From CAVQHY01 sp963712465 (GTDB taxonomy: Bacteria > Actinomycetota > Thermoleophilia > Gaiellales > Gaiellaceae), in assembly GCA_963712465.1 (NCBI GenBank), contig CAVQHY010000003.1, positions 32,952 through 96,951 on the forward strand: 64,000 bases of DNA. Direction: 5' to 3'. Below the pieces are notes generated by a model. It was not told the DNA's origin. It searched no databases and saw nothing but the letters and a program-made list of their open reading frames with translations. Positions 1 to 11,043 of the stretch are shown piece after piece. Numbering within the stretch: position 1 is the first letter of the stretch; the number at the start of each line of letters is the position of its first letter. The translations under genes were made by a program, and so were the position numbers.

Positions 1-1153
1 AGCGGGGCCCGCTCGACCACCGGCTCGTCGCCGACGACGACGCAGACCTCGGCTGAGCGGATCGCCGAGAGCGGCGCCGCGTAGGCTTCCAGAGCGGGAT
101 GGGGGTCGTCGGGCAGGATCGCGGCGTCCGAGCCGAGCCCTTGACGGACGAGCCGCGAGAGCGCGTCTGCGATCTCGACGGTCTCCGATCCCGAGAAGGC
201 GACGACGACCGATCCGGCGGCTGCGCGGAGCCCCGCCTCGGCCGCGCCGACCACCTCGTCGATCCCGGCCGGCTCCAGTCCGCGGAGCGCCTGTCGCACG
301 AGCGGCTTGGTGAGTCGGTCGTCCGCCCGCAGATGGCCGAAGGCATAGCGCCCCTTGTCGCAGAGCCAGCCCTCGTTGACCTCCGGGTGGTTGCGCGAGA
401 GCACGCGGGCGACCGCCCCCTCGCGCGTGGTGACCGCGGTCGCACAGCCGACCGGGCACAACCCACAGGTCGTCGGCACGTCCTGGACCTCCCACGGCCG
501 GCCCTTGAACCGGTAGGGGACCGAGGTGAGCGCGCCGACGGGGCAGAGCTCCGTGACGTTGCCGGAGAAGTGCGCGCGGTAAGGCTCGTCCTCGAAGGTC
601 GCGATGTACGAGTTGGCCCCGCGATTGACCGTGACGAGCTGGCCGTCCTCGGAGACGCTCTCCGAGAAGCGCGTGCACCGGTAGCAGAGGATGCAACGCT
701 CGCGGTCGAGGGCGACGAGCGGCGAGATCGGGATGGGCTTGTCCAGCGTGCGCTTCGAGAACTGCATCCGGGTCGCCGGTGGCCCGTACCGGAACGTGTG
801 ATCCTGCAGCGGGCACTCGCCGCCCTTGTCGCAGTCCGGGCAGTCGAGCGGGTGGTTGAGGAGGATGAACTCGAGCACCGCGTTCTGGCCGCCCGCCGCC
901 TTCTCGCTCGTCAGCGCCGAGCGGACGATCATCCCGTCCTGGGCCGTCAGCGTGCACGCCGCCTGGAGCTTCGGCATGCCCTCGACCTCGCACAGGCACA
1001 TGCGGCAGGCGCCGACCGCCTCGCCGAGGCGAGGCTCGTAGCAGAACACGGGGATCTCGATTCCGACCGCGAGCGCGGTCTCGACGATTCCCGTGCCCTT
1101 CGGCACCTGGATCTCGCGCCCGTCGATGGTGACCGTGGCGAGCTCGGCGGTGG

Positions 1154-1157
<4 letters not shown>
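1..1157 (-). CDS. nuoG: NADH-quinone oxidoreductase subunit G (partial, 3' end outside window)
   Basis: This is the N-terminal 385 residues of the iron-sulfur-rich complex I subunit that passes electrons from NuoE/F towards NuoI/B. The [2Fe-2S] cysteines are visible early (FCYEP, then GACRMC), followed by the His/Cys cluster region (LDCPDCDKGGECPLQD) and a further Cys group (CILCYRCTRF). The start is the ATG that shares the ATGA overlap with the nuoF stop, which implies translational coupling. The frame is still open at the window edge, so the molybdopterin-like domain lies mostly outside. It is the last visible gene of the nuoA-G operon. Confidence 0.96.
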
Positions 1158-2498
<1,341 letters not shown>

Positions 2499-2509
<11 letters not shown>

Positions 2510-2975
2510 CCGCCATCTCCCGCAGCTCATGCACGATGGCCGGAACGTCTTCGGCCCTAACGGGCTCTCGATAGCGGTGGTCGACGGCGACGACGGTCCC
2601 CCAGCCGCAACCCCCCGCGCACTCGACGGTGCGCAGGGTGACGCCTCCGTCAGCCGTGGTCTCGCCGGCGTGGATGCCGAGCTCGGCCTCGAAGGCCTCG
2701 AGCACCTGCTGGGCGCCGACGAGCGCGCAGGAGACATTGGTGCAAACCTCGACGACGTGTCGTCCGACGGGCTCGAGGTGGAACATGTCGTAGAAGCTCG
2801 CCACCGACTTGCAGTACGCGGGCGTCAGCTCGAGCGCCTCGGCCACCTCGCGGAACGCGCCCGGCGGGAGCCAGCCGTAGCGCTCCTGGGCGAGCCGCAG
2901 CGCGGGCATCACCGCGGAGCGCCGCACAGGGTACTGGGCTGCGATCTCCTGGATCGGCTCGTAGAGATCACCCAT
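2499..2975 (-). CDS. nuoE: NADH-quinone oxidoreductase subunit E
   Basis: 158-residue thioredoxin-like [2Fe-2S] ferredoxin subunit of the complex I NADH-oxidising module. The four cluster ligands are seen as CTNVSC and CAGGC. The N-terminal helical region (YEPIQEIAAQYP, ERYGWLPPGAF) is normal for the family. The ATG beginning MGDLYEP is chosen because it gives the usual N-terminus; upstream codons fall in the nuoD-nuoE spacer, which carries a hairpin. The 3' end overlaps nuoF by 11 bp. Confidence 0.96.
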
Positions 2976-3012
2976 CCCGTTCACCCGAGCGAAGCGAAGG
3001 GGGAAGCCTCCT

Positions 3013-3041
3013 CCGCGAAAAATGCGCAGCATTCTTCGCGG
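3013..3041 (-). repeat. Intra-operon hairpin between nuoD and nuoE
   Basis: Two 12-base arms (CCGCGAAAAATG at 3013-3024 and CATTCTTCGCGG at 3030-3041) pair with one mismatch around a 5-base loop, in the 69-bp spacer between the nuoD stop and the nuoE start. No T-run follows on the coding strand, so it looks more like an mRNA-stability or attenuation hairpin than a full terminator. Its function is inferred only. Confidence 0.6.
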
Positions 3042-3044
3042 ATG

Positions 3045-4343
3045 TCATCTGTCGACCTCTCCCATGACGGTGTCGAGCGAGCCGACGATGGCGATCAGGT
3101 CCGCGACGAGCGCATCGCGCATGCAGGTCGCGGTCGCCTCGAGCGCGACGAAGGACGGCGCACGGAACTTCACCCGCCACGGCTTGGGGCCGCCGTCGGA
3201 GACGAGGTAGCAGCCCATCTCGCCGCGGGCGGACTCGATCGCCGTGTAGACCTCGCCCTCGGGCACCGAATAGCCTTCGGTGACCAGCTTGAAGTGGTGG
3301 ATCAGGCTCTCCATCGACGTGTGCAGCTCGTGCCTCGGCGGGAGGACGACCTTGCGGTCGTCGGCGATCCAGGGGCCCTCGGGCATGCCCTCGAGCGCCT
3401 GGCTGATGATCCGCACCGACTCGCGCATCTCGTCCATGTGGACGCGGTAACGGTCATAGACGTCGCCGCCGTGGTAGACCGGGACATCGAAGTCGACCTG
3501 GTCGTAGGCGAGGTAGGGCTGTGCCCGACGCAGGTCCCAGTCCACGCCTGACGCGCGCAGTACCGGGCCGGACTGGCCGAGCGCGATCGCGTCCTCGGCC
3601 GACAGCAGGCCGACGCCCCTCGTCCGCTCGATCCAGATCGCCTGCTTCGTCAGGATCTCCTCGTAGTCGTCGATCGCCTTCGACATCAGCTTGCAGAAGC
3701 GCCGGCACTCCTCCGCGAACCCGGCGGGGACGTCCTCGGCAAGGCCGCCCGCCTGGAAGTACCGCGTGTGCATGCGCACCCCCGTCACGAGCTCGAACAG
3801 GTCGAGGACGGCGTCGCGCTCGCGAAAGCCGTACCAGAGCATCGAGATCGCACCGATCTCGAGCGCCGAGGTCGCCAGCCAGATCAGGTGCGAGTGGATG
3901 CGCGTCAGCTCGCACATGAGCATTCGCATCCAGGTCGCCTTCGGCGGCACGTCGATCCCGAGGAGCCGCTCGATCGCGAGCACGAAGACGAGCTCGTTCA
4001 TCTGGAAGGACAGGTAGTCGATCCGCGCGGGGTACGTGATCGCCTTCCAGTACGTCTTCGACTCCATCGACTTCTCGAAACCGGTGTGGAGGTAGCCGAC
4101 GATCGCCCTGAGGCCGACCACGCGCTCGCCGTTCAGATCGACGACGAGCCGCAGGACGCCGTGGGTCGACGGGTGGTTCGGGCCGAAGCTGACGGTCATC
4201 ACGTCCTCGGTCTCGAGCAGCCGCGGATCGACCTGGAGCACGGTCGGGGTCGGCGGGATCCGCGAGCGCTCGTAGATGGCCCTCGTCGCGACATCGGTGG
4301 TGACCCCGTTCGGGGGCGGGTGGTGGGGAGTCCGGATCGTCAA
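3045..4343 (-). CDS. nuoD: NADH-quinone oxidoreductase subunit D
   Basis: 49-kDa-type subunit of the complex I peripheral arm, 432 residues, which helps form the quinone site with NuoB. The family hallmark FGPNHPSTHGVLRL begins near residue 52, followed by YLHTGFEK and YPARIDYLS. A TTG start at 4343, four bases after the nuoC stop is passed, gives the longest plausible protein; an in-frame GTG and an ATG about 38-48 codons later are alternatives because no clear ribosome binding site precedes the TTG. It is a separate gene, not fused to nuoC as in some bacteria. Confidence 0.95.
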   Translation of the reverse strand: MTIRTPHHPPPNGVTTDVATRAIYERSRIPPTPTVLQVDPRLLETEDVMTVSFGPNHPSTHGVLRLVVDLNGERVVGLRAIVGYLHTGFEKSMESKTYWKAITYPARIDYLSFQMNELVFVLAIERLLGIDVPPKATWMRMLMCELTRIHSHLIWLATSALEIGAISMLWYGFRERDAVLDLFELVTGVRMHTRYFQAGGLAEDVPAGFAEECRRFCKLMSKAIDDYEEILTKQAIWIERTRGVGLLSAEDAIALGQSGPVLRASGVDWDLRRAQPYLAYDQVDFDVPVYHGGDVYDRYRVHMDEMRESVRIISQALEGMPEGPWIADDRKVVLPPRHELHTSMESLIHHFKLVTEGYSVPEGEVYTAIESARGEMGCYLVSDGGPKPWRVKFRAPSFVALEATATCMRDALVADLIAIVGSLDTVMGEVDR

Positions 4344-4350
4344 GGCCAGA

Positions 4351-4932
4351 TCAGTCCTCGTCCGAGAACCGCACCGGCTCGCCGCCGATCGGGTAGTCCT
4401 TGCGGAGCGGGTGACCCTCCCAGTCCTCGTCCATCAGGATGCGGACGAGATTGGGGTGGCCCTCGATCCGGATGCCCATCATGTCGAAGGCCTCTCGCTC
4501 GTGCCAGTCGGCGGTCGGCCAGATCGAGACCACGCTCGGCACCGGCTCCCCGTCGTCGCACCAGATCTGAAGTCGAAGGCGAGGCGCCTCTGTCGCCCCG
4601 CTCGTGACGCTGAGGAGGTGATAGCTGACCGAGAAGCGCTTCGGCTTGGGGTCCGGGCGGGCCTGCAGAGCGGCTGTCCCGGGGGCGTTCAGGTCACGGT
4701 CGATGCCGAGCGACGACGCGGCGAGCGCGGTGGGCGATCCCCAGTAGCCGGCCACGGCCTGCTCACCCCAGCCGAGGTAGTCGGCGGCTGCGACGTCGGC
4801 GAGGAAGTTGAAGCCGCCGTCGTCGCGAAGCCAGCGGGCCGCCTCGGCGAGGAGCGCGGTCTCGACGACGACGGTCGTCTCGCCGTGTGCCTCACGTGCC
4901 TCGACGAAGCCGGGAGTCGCCTCGAGGCTCAC
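4351..4932 (-). CDS. nuoC: NADH-quinone oxidoreductase subunit C
   Basis: 30-kDa-type subunit of complex I, 193 residues. The signature WHEREAFDMMGIRIEGHP sits near residues 143-160, and the end LRKDYPIGGEPV is typical of NuoC. The GTG start is fixed by the 4-bp GTGA overlap with the nuoB stop; the open frame continues upstream only as a shadow of nuoB. The N-terminal ~60 residues are less conserved. It acts at the nuoB/nuoD interface of the cytoplasmic arm. Confidence 0.95.
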   Translation of the reverse strand: MSLEATPGFVEAREAHGETTVVVETALLAEAARWLRDDGGFNFLADVAAADYLGWGEQAVAGYWGSPTALAASSLGIDRDLNAPGTAALQARPDPKPKRFSVSYHLLSVTSGATEAPRLRLQIWCDDGEPVPSVVSIWPTADWHEREAFDMMGIRIEGHPNLVRILMDEDWEGHPLRKDYPIGGEPVRFSDED

Positions 4933-5513
4933 CGCGCGACGTTCCGGAGCTCGTACGCGGGAGGCACGCCGGCCTTGATCTTCTCCTGGAGGCGGACGAA
5001 GCCCTCGATCAGGGCCTCGGGTCTCGGCGGGCAGCCGGGCACGTGCACGTCGACCGGGACGATTCGGTCGACCCCCTGGAGAATCGCGTAGTTGTTGAAC
5101 ATCCCGCCCGAGCTCGCGCACGCTCCCATCGCGATCACCCACTTCGGCTCGAGCATCTGGTCGTACACCTGGCGCAGCGGCGCGGCCATCTTCTGGGAGA
5201 CGCGGCCCGAGACGATCATCAGGTCGGCCGTCCGCGGCGAGGCGCGGAACACCTCGGCTCCGAAGCGCGAGATGTCGTAGCGCGCCCCGACGATGGCGAT
5301 CATCTCCATCGCGCAGCACGCGAGCCCGAACTGGTCGGGCCAGATCGAGCTTGCCTGGGCGAGCCTTACCGCGCGATCGACTGTGGTCAGGAAGAGCTTG
5401 TTCTCGAGGTCGTCGCCCAGCTCGGACTCGAATACGCCCGGGCCCTTCCTCGTCATCAGTACGCGTTCGGACTGAAGCCCATAGTCGGCGAGCCGGGCAC
5501 GGCGTTCAGCCAT
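4929..5513 (-). CDS. nuoB: NADH-quinone oxidoreductase subunit B
   Basis: 194-residue subunit carrying terminal cluster N2, the direct electron donor to quinone. The adjacent cysteine pair of the N2 site is at residues 66-67 (GLACCAMEM); the other ligands are in MGACASSGG and PGCPPRPEA. The ATG beginning MAERRAR has a G-rich stretch just upstream. The stop overlaps the nuoC GTG. It lies 60 bp after nuoA in the same operon. Confidence 0.97.
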   Translation of the reverse strand: MAERRARLADYGLQSERVLMTRKGPGVFESELGDDLENKLFLTTVDRAVRLAQASSIWPDQFGLACCAMEMIAIVGARYDISRFGAEVFRASPRTADLMIVSGRVSQKMAAPLRQVYDQMLEPKWVIAMGACASSGGMFNNYAILQGVDRIVPVDVHVPGCPPRPEALIEGFVRLQEKIKAGVPPAYELRNVAR

Positions 5514-5573
5514 AGAGCCCCCACCACCCCACCCCCGCCCCGGGACATCCCGCCCTCCCGCACGCGACCCCAC

Positions 5574-5948
5574 TCATCGCCAATTGAGCGCGCCCTTGCG
5601 CCAGACGTAGACGTAGGCGATGGCGAGGATGCCGATGAAGAACCCGAACTCGGCGACGGCGAACCAGCCGACCTGCTCGAGAACGACCGCGACGGGGTAG
5701 AGGAAGACGATCTCGATGTCGAAGACGATGAAGAGCATTGCCGTCAGGTAGAAGCTGATCGTGAACCGCTGCTTTGCGGGAGGCCCCGTCGAGACCCCCG
5801 ACTCGAACGGGACGACGCGCTGACGGGTGCGCCGCTTCGGCCGTGTCGCGAGCAGGAACGACATCGCCACCATCGACGCCGGGATCGCGAGGGCGATCAG
5901 CCCATAGATCAGAAACGGGAACCAGTCGTCCAGGATGGCCAGCGGCAA
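5574..5948 (-). CDS. nuoA: NADH-quinone oxidoreductase subunit A
   Basis: 124-residue membrane subunit with three hydrophobic helices (about residues 10-33, 63-86 and 92-115) and the conserved FDIEIVFLYP motif between helices 2 and 3. It is the first gene of the operon. The start is a TTG; a TAGAAT hexamer ends nine bases upstream, which fits a leaderless start. An ATG 11 bases further upstream is out of frame, and the sequence around both is a short direct repeat of GCCGCTGG. Confidence 0.94.
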   Translation of the reverse strand: MPLAILDDWFPFLIYGLIALAIPASMVAMSFLLATRPKRRTRQRVVPFESGVSTGPPAKQRFTISFYLTAMLFIVFDIEIVFLYPVAVVLEQVGWFAVAEFGFFIGILAIAYVYVWRKGALNWR

Positions 5949-5957
5949 ACCAGCGGC

Positions 5958-5963
5958 ATTCTA
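5958..5963 (-). promoter_or_regulatory. Predicted -10 element of the nuo operon
   Basis: TAGAAT on the minus strand ends nine bases before the nuoA TTG. This is the same spacing seen before many other genes in the window and predicts a leaderless or nearly leaderless nuo transcript. No clear -35 box was recognised. Confidence 0.5.
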
Positions 5964-6075
5964 GACCGTCACGAGTCCCGCGCGGTTGCCCAGCGAAATG
6001 GTGCTCTGAGCGGGTCTTTTCTCGGTGCAACGACCGTAACGAAGTCGGGGGGAGGGCGGCCGCGGAAGCCGGTGC

Positions 6076-6081
6076 TAGAAT
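6076..6081 (+). promoter_or_regulatory. Predicted -10 element of the A-type Fe-S carrier gene
   Basis: TAGAAT preceded by TGC (extended -10 style) ends six bases before the ATG at 6088, predicting transcription starting at or next to the start codon. There is no ribosome binding site in between. Confidence 0.5.
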
Positions 6082-6087
6082 CGGAGC

Positions 6088-6483
6088 ATGGTCACCGTCA
6101 CCGAGAACGCTGCGGGCAAGATCCGTGAGTTGATGGCCGAGGAGCCCGAGGGTGACGTGGGTGTTCTGCGAGTGGCCGTTCAGGGGGGCGGTTGCTCCGG
6201 GTTCCAGTACGCGCTCGGCTTCGATCGTGGCCCGCAGGACGGAGACAACGAGATCAACACGAACGGCGTCACGGTCGTCATCGATCCGTTCAGCGCCCCG
6301 TACCTCGCCGGCGCTGAGATCGACTTCGTCGATGCGCTCATGGGCGGCGGCTTCGCGATCAACAATCCGAACGTCGTCGCAGCTTGCGGCTGCGGCTCCT
6401 CCTTCCAGGCCAAGGAGGACGAGCCTGGTGAGCCGGTCGCCGGCCATGCCGGCGGCGGCTGCGGCTCCGGCTGCAGTCACTGA
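6088..6483 (+). CDS. erpA: A-type iron-sulfur cluster carrier/insertion protein (ErpA/IscA-like)
   Basis: 131-residue HesB/IscA-family protein that binds an Fe-S cluster and hands it to target apoproteins. The three conserved cysteines are present: GGCSGFQY near residue 36 and CGCGSSF near residues 100-102. Unusually the protein runs on about 25 residues past this motif with a Gly/Cys/His-rich tail (GGGCGSGCSH), which may bind metal. It is divergent from the nuo operon, which needs many clusters, so the location is sensible. Family membership is firm; the ErpA versus IscA/SufA name is a guess. Confidence 0.9.
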   Translation: MVTVTENAAGKIRELMAEEPEGDVGVLRVAVQGGGCSGFQYALGFDRGPQDGDNEINTNGVTVVIDPFSAPYLAGAEIDFVDALMGGGFAINNPNVVAACGCGSSFQAKEDEPGEPVAGHAGGGCGSGCSH

Positions 6484-6525
6484 ACCGCGCGCTTCGCGCG
6501 CAGTTCTGTAAACGTCTGACGCGGG

Positions 6526-6531
6526 TAGCAT
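6526..6531 (+). promoter_or_regulatory. Predicted -10 element of the FprA-like gene
   Basis: TAGCAT ends ten bases before the ATG at 6542. It follows an inverted GCGCGCTTCGCGCG-like sequence just after the upstream stop (6486-6500), which may form a small hairpin ending the Fe-S carrier transcript. Confidence 0.4.
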
Positions 6532-6541
6532 CGGCCCGTCC

Positions 6542-7931
6542 ATGAGCACGGAACGAGCACTTCGTGTCGCGGTGGTCGGCTCGGGGCCGGCGGGCTTCTA
6601 CGCGGCCGGCCACTTGCTCGCAAGCGATCTCCCGATCGAGGTCGACATGATCGAGCGCCTGCCGACGCCGTGGGGGCTCGTCAGGGTCGGGGTGGCGCCG
6701 GATCACCCGAACATCAAGGCGGTGTCGCGTGTCTTCGAGAAGATCGCCAGGCAGCCCGGCTTCCGGTTTCTCGGCAACGTCGAGGTCGGGCGCGACCTCC
6801 ACCACGGAGATCTCGTCCGCCTTTACGACGCGGTCGTCTACGCGTTCGGCGCGGCGACCGACCGCCGCATGGGGATCCCGGGTGAGGATCTCCCCGGCTC
6901 GTGGGCGGCAACGGAGTTCGTTGCCTGGTACAACGCACACCCGGACTACCAGGAGCTGGAGTTCGACCTCTCCTGCGACCGCGCCGTGGTGATCGGAAAC
7001 GGCAACGTCGCCGTCGACGTCGCCCGGATGCTCGCGCTGACGGCGGAGGAGCTCGCCCCCACCGACACGACGGACGCTGCGATCGCCGCGATCGCGCAGT
7101 CGGGCATCCGCGAGATCGTCGTTCTCGGCCGCCGCGGGCCCGCGCAGGCTGCGTTCACGACTCCCGAGCTACAGGAGCTCGGCGAGCTCGCCGGTGCTGA
7201 CGTCGTCGTCGATCCCGCCGACCTCGAGCTCGACGCGGCGAGCGAGGCCTCGCTGGCCGACGACACGCCGATCGCTCGGCGCAACGTCGACGTGCTGCGC
7301 GAGTTCGCCGAGCGTGCCCCCGCGGGCAGGTCGAGGGCCATCCGGCTTCGCTTTTGCGTCTCCCCGGTCGCGATCGTCGGGAAGGGGCGCGTCGAGGGAG
7401 TCGAGGTCGTCCGAAACAGGCTGGTCGCCGACGAGGAGGGCAGGATCCGCGCTGTGCCGACCGAGGACCGCCATCTGCTCCCGTGCGGGATCGTCTTTCG
7501 CAGCGTCGGCTATCGCGGGACGCCGATCGGCGGGGTTCCGTTCGACGCCGAGCGCGCCGTCATCCCGAACCGGGCCGGGCGCGTGACCGGCGAAGACGGA
7601 GCGCACCGTCCCGGGCGTGTATTGCACGGGCTGGATCAAGCGCGGCCCGAGCGGGGTGATCGGCACGAACAAGAAGGACGCCACCGAGACGGCTGAGCTC
7701 CTGCTCGAGGATGCCCGGCGAGGGGTTCTGCCGCAGGCGGCAGAGGCGAGGGCCGACGCCGTGGACGCGCTTCTCGCCGAGCGCGGCGTCGAGCCGGTCG
7801 TCTACACGGGTTGGGAGACGATCGACGCCGTCGAGCGAGGACGCGGCGAGGAGCAGGGCCGGCCCCGCGTCAAGCTCGTCAGCTGGGAGGACCTTCTCGC
7901 GGCTGCTGCGGCGACGGCGCACGCCGGCTAG
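6542..7931 (+). pseudogene. fprA: FprA-like ferredoxin-NADP+ reductase, frameshifted near the C-terminus
   Basis: The product resembles the adrenodoxin-reductase-type flavoprotein FprA, which moves electrons between NADPH and ferredoxin. The N-terminal FAD site GSGPAGFYAA and the NADPH site VIGNGNVAVDVAR are intact. After about residue 350 (near 7583-7616) the frame must move by one base to reach the expected C-terminal FAD motif CTGWIKRGPSGVIGTNK, which then runs to the stop at 7931. One extra base explains it. Adjacent genes carry similar frame errors, so this may be a sequence error, not true decay. If read with the shift, the protein is about 460 residues, normal for the family. Confidence 0.85.
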
Positions 7932-7957
7932 CAGCAGCCGGCCGCCGGCCTTTCGCC

Positions 7958-10900
7958 GTGGCGTCCGACGCGCGAGAATCCGGCTGGTGGAGCTCGCAGA
8001 GACGACACGAGACTCGCAGGACGGTCACGGTGTTGTTCTGCGACCTCGTCGGCTCGACGAGCCTGGGCGAGGGGTTGGACCCGGAAGCGCTTCGGCGCGT
8101 CCTGACCCGGTACTACGAGGCGATGAGAGCGGTCGTGGAGCGCCACGGCGGCCTCGTCGAGAAGTTCATCGGCGACGCGGTGATGGCTGTCTTCGGCCTG
8201 CCCGTGGTTCACGCGGACGACGCGCTGCGCGCGATCCGGGCCGCGGTCGAGATGCGCGAGCGGCTGGCCGGGCTCAGTGCCGAGCTCGAGTCGGCGTACG
8301 GGGTAGCGATCTCCGCCAGGACAGGGATCAACACGGGCGAGGTGTGTTGCAGGCGACCCTGCAGGCGGGCACGCCCTCGTGACCGGCGACGTCGTCAACG
8401 TCGCAGCTCGGCTCGAGCAGGCGGCGGAAGCGCGCGAGATCCTGATCGGCGACACGACCCGGCGGCTGGTCGAGAACGGCGCCGATCTCGAGGAGCGTCG
8501 AGGCGCTCGAGGTCAAGGGCAAGAGCGCGAAGGTCGCAGCGTGGCGGGTGCTCGGCGTGCGCGAGGGCGAGTCTCCGGTGGCGCGCCGGCTCGACGCGCC
8601 GCTGGTCGGGCGCGCGGGCGAGCTCGCGCAGCTTCGCGATGCGTTCGCCCGCGCCGTGCGCGAACGGACGTCGTACCTCTTCACGTGCTCGGCGTCCCGG
8701 GCATCGGCAAGACTCGTCTCGTCCGCGAGCTCTCCCGGTCGGTCGGCGGCAAGGTCCCTCGTGCTCACCGGGCGCTGTCTCTCCTACGGCGAGGGGATCA
8801 CCTACCATCCGCTCCGCGAAGCCGTCCGCGACGCGGCCGGATCCGAGTCGAAGGGAGCTGTTCTCGCTCTTCTGGCCGGCGAGCCGGAGTCCGAGCGCGT
8901 TGCGGGGGCGCTCGCGTCTGTTCTCGGCTCGGAAAACGGCGACGTACTCGCCGAGGAGGTTGCCTGGGCCACGCGGCGCCTGCTCGAGACGCTCGCGCGA
9001 GCGCCGACCGCTCCTCGTCGTCCTCGAGGACGTCCACTGGGCCGAGCCCACGTTTCTCGACCTTGTCGAGTACGTCGCCGACCTCGTCGACGACGCGCCG
9101 ATGCTCCTTCTCTGCTCGGCCCGGCCCGACCTCCTCGAGATTCGGCCCGGCTGGGCCGGCGGCAAGGCGAACGCGACGACGATCCGGCTCGAGGCGCTGC
9201 CGCCCGAGGACGCCGAGGCGCTCCTCGATGCTCTCGCCGTCGAAGCCGGAATCCCGGAACGGGCGCGGAGCGCAGTCGCGGCGCGGCCGAGGGCAACCCG
9301 CTCTTCCTCGAGCAGCTCGTTGCGATGCTGGCCGAGGAGCCGTCCGCGACCGACGAGCTGCCGGTGCCGCCGACGATCGACGCTCTCCTCGCCGAGCGGC
9401 TCGAGCGCTTCGGGGAGCGAGGAACGGCCTGTCCTCGAGCGGGCGGCGGTGCTCGGCAGGGAGTTTCGGAGTGAGGCACTCGCGGTCTTCTTCCCCGACG
9501 GAGCCGTCGTGAGCGTCGCGCCCGTCCTCGAGCGGCTCGTCCGCAGGCAGTTCCTGCGTACGCAGCGATTCGGTGGAGGGCGAGTGTTTCGTTTCCGCCA
9601 CGCTCTGATCCAGAGTGCTGCACACCGCTCGCTGCCGAAGCAGCTCCGAGCCGACCTGCACGAGCGTGTCGCGGCAGCGCTGGACGAAGCAGGTGAAGGG
9701 GAGGTCGACGAGCTCGTCGGCTACCACCTGGAACAGTCCTTCCACGCCCGCAGTTCGCTCGGCCTCGCGGTGGCGAGACTCTGTCTCTCGGCCGCCGTGC
9801 CAGCGAGCGGCTTGCGGCTGCCGGCCGACGCGCGTACGCGCGCGGCGACATGCCGGCCGCTGCCAACCTGCTTGGGCGCGCGGCAAGGGGCTCCTCCCTG
9901 CAGACGATCCGGCTCGGCTGGCCCTGCTCCCGATCTCGCCTAGCCCTGATCGAGACGGGCGACTTCGAACCGGTCGACGACCTTCTGACAGCGGCGCTCG
10001 ATGGCGCGCGAGTCGCCGGGCTCGAGCTCGTCGAGTGGCACGCAGCAATCGTGCGTGAGCAGTGGAAGCGTACAGTCTTCCGCTGCCCTACGACTTCGAC
10101 TCAGCCGAAGCCGACCACACGGCCGTGCGGGCCTCGAGGCGTTCGAACGGCTCGGCGACGAGTCGGGTCAGGCACGAGCATGGATGTGCTCTCGGTGACG
10201 TCTACTCGCTCGAGGGTCGGGGAGCCGACAGCGCACGCGCCACCGGGGAAGCCGTGCGGATGTTTCGGCGCTTGGCAGTCGCAATGAGGAGGCGTGGAAC
10301 CTTGCTGCCCGGGCTGGAACATGCTCATGGGACCGGCGTCGGTCGAGCAGATCGATCGCGTGGTGCGAGCGGTCGCTCGAAGAGGCGGGAGCAACCGGCC
10401 GGGACGACTGTTGTGATCGTCTCGGGAATCTCGCCTGGACGGAGGCCATGCTCGACGCTTCGACGATGCTCGGAGGCATCTCCGCGAGGGACAGCGTGAC
10501 CCTTCGCGAGCTCGGGCTTCGCTTACAGGACGGGTTGCAGATGATGCTCGCGGGCTACGTCGAGACGCTCGCCTCCGATCCGGTCACGGCCGAGTCCTGG
10601 TTCGGCGACGCGGTCGACATCTTCGAGGGATCCGGCGAGCGGTGGTTCAGGTCACTCGCGACGGTTGACCGCGCCCGAGCCGTCTACGACCAAGGCCGCC
10701 ACGAGCGATGCCCGTGCACTCGCCGCGACCGTCGACCGGGTGGCCGAGATCGACCCGGAGTGGCGGATCAAGGAACTCGGCCTCGAGGCCAAGCTCGCCG
10801 CACGCGCGGACGATCTGCGAGACCGGGTTCCGACTCGCGACGACGCGCTTGCCGTCGCCGGGTCGACCGACTTCGTCAGCTTCCACGCGGACGCGCTGCT

Positions 10901-11042
10901 CGACGGTGCCGAGGTCTGTCGCCTGGACGGGCGGCTCGCGGATGCCGAGTCTGCGGCACAGGGAGCGCTGCAGCTGTTCGAGTCGAAGGGAAACCTCGCC
11001 GGCGCCGCGAAAGCGCGAGCACTCCTCGCCCCGCTGAAGTAG
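7958..11042 (+). pseudogene. Class III adenylate/guanylate cyclase-AAA ATPase regulator, multiply frameshifted
   Basis: Read with frame changes, this is one large protein of the cyclase plus predicted-ATPase family. The cyclase domain begins VTVLFCDLVGSTSLGEG and continues through KFIGDAVMAVFG and, after a one-base insertion near 8344, GDVVNVAARLEQ. The ATPase domain has Walker A (GVPGIGKT, 8691-8714), Walker B-like LVVLEDVHWAE (about 9010-9050) and GNPLFLEQL (about 9295). A TPR-like tail follows to 11042. At least seven frame changes are needed (near 8344, 8495, 8685, 8750, 9000, 9290, 9425, with more after 9800). The GTG at 7958 is the likely start. As written it cannot be translated as one protein. 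Confidence 0.8.
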
Positions 11043-11043
11043 C

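Noticed and set aside
6088..11042. Programmed frameshifting as an explanation for the FprA and cyclase breaks
   Set aside because: The breaks are numerous, lie at differing sequences and show no slippery heptamer followed by a structure; sequence error or decay is simpler.
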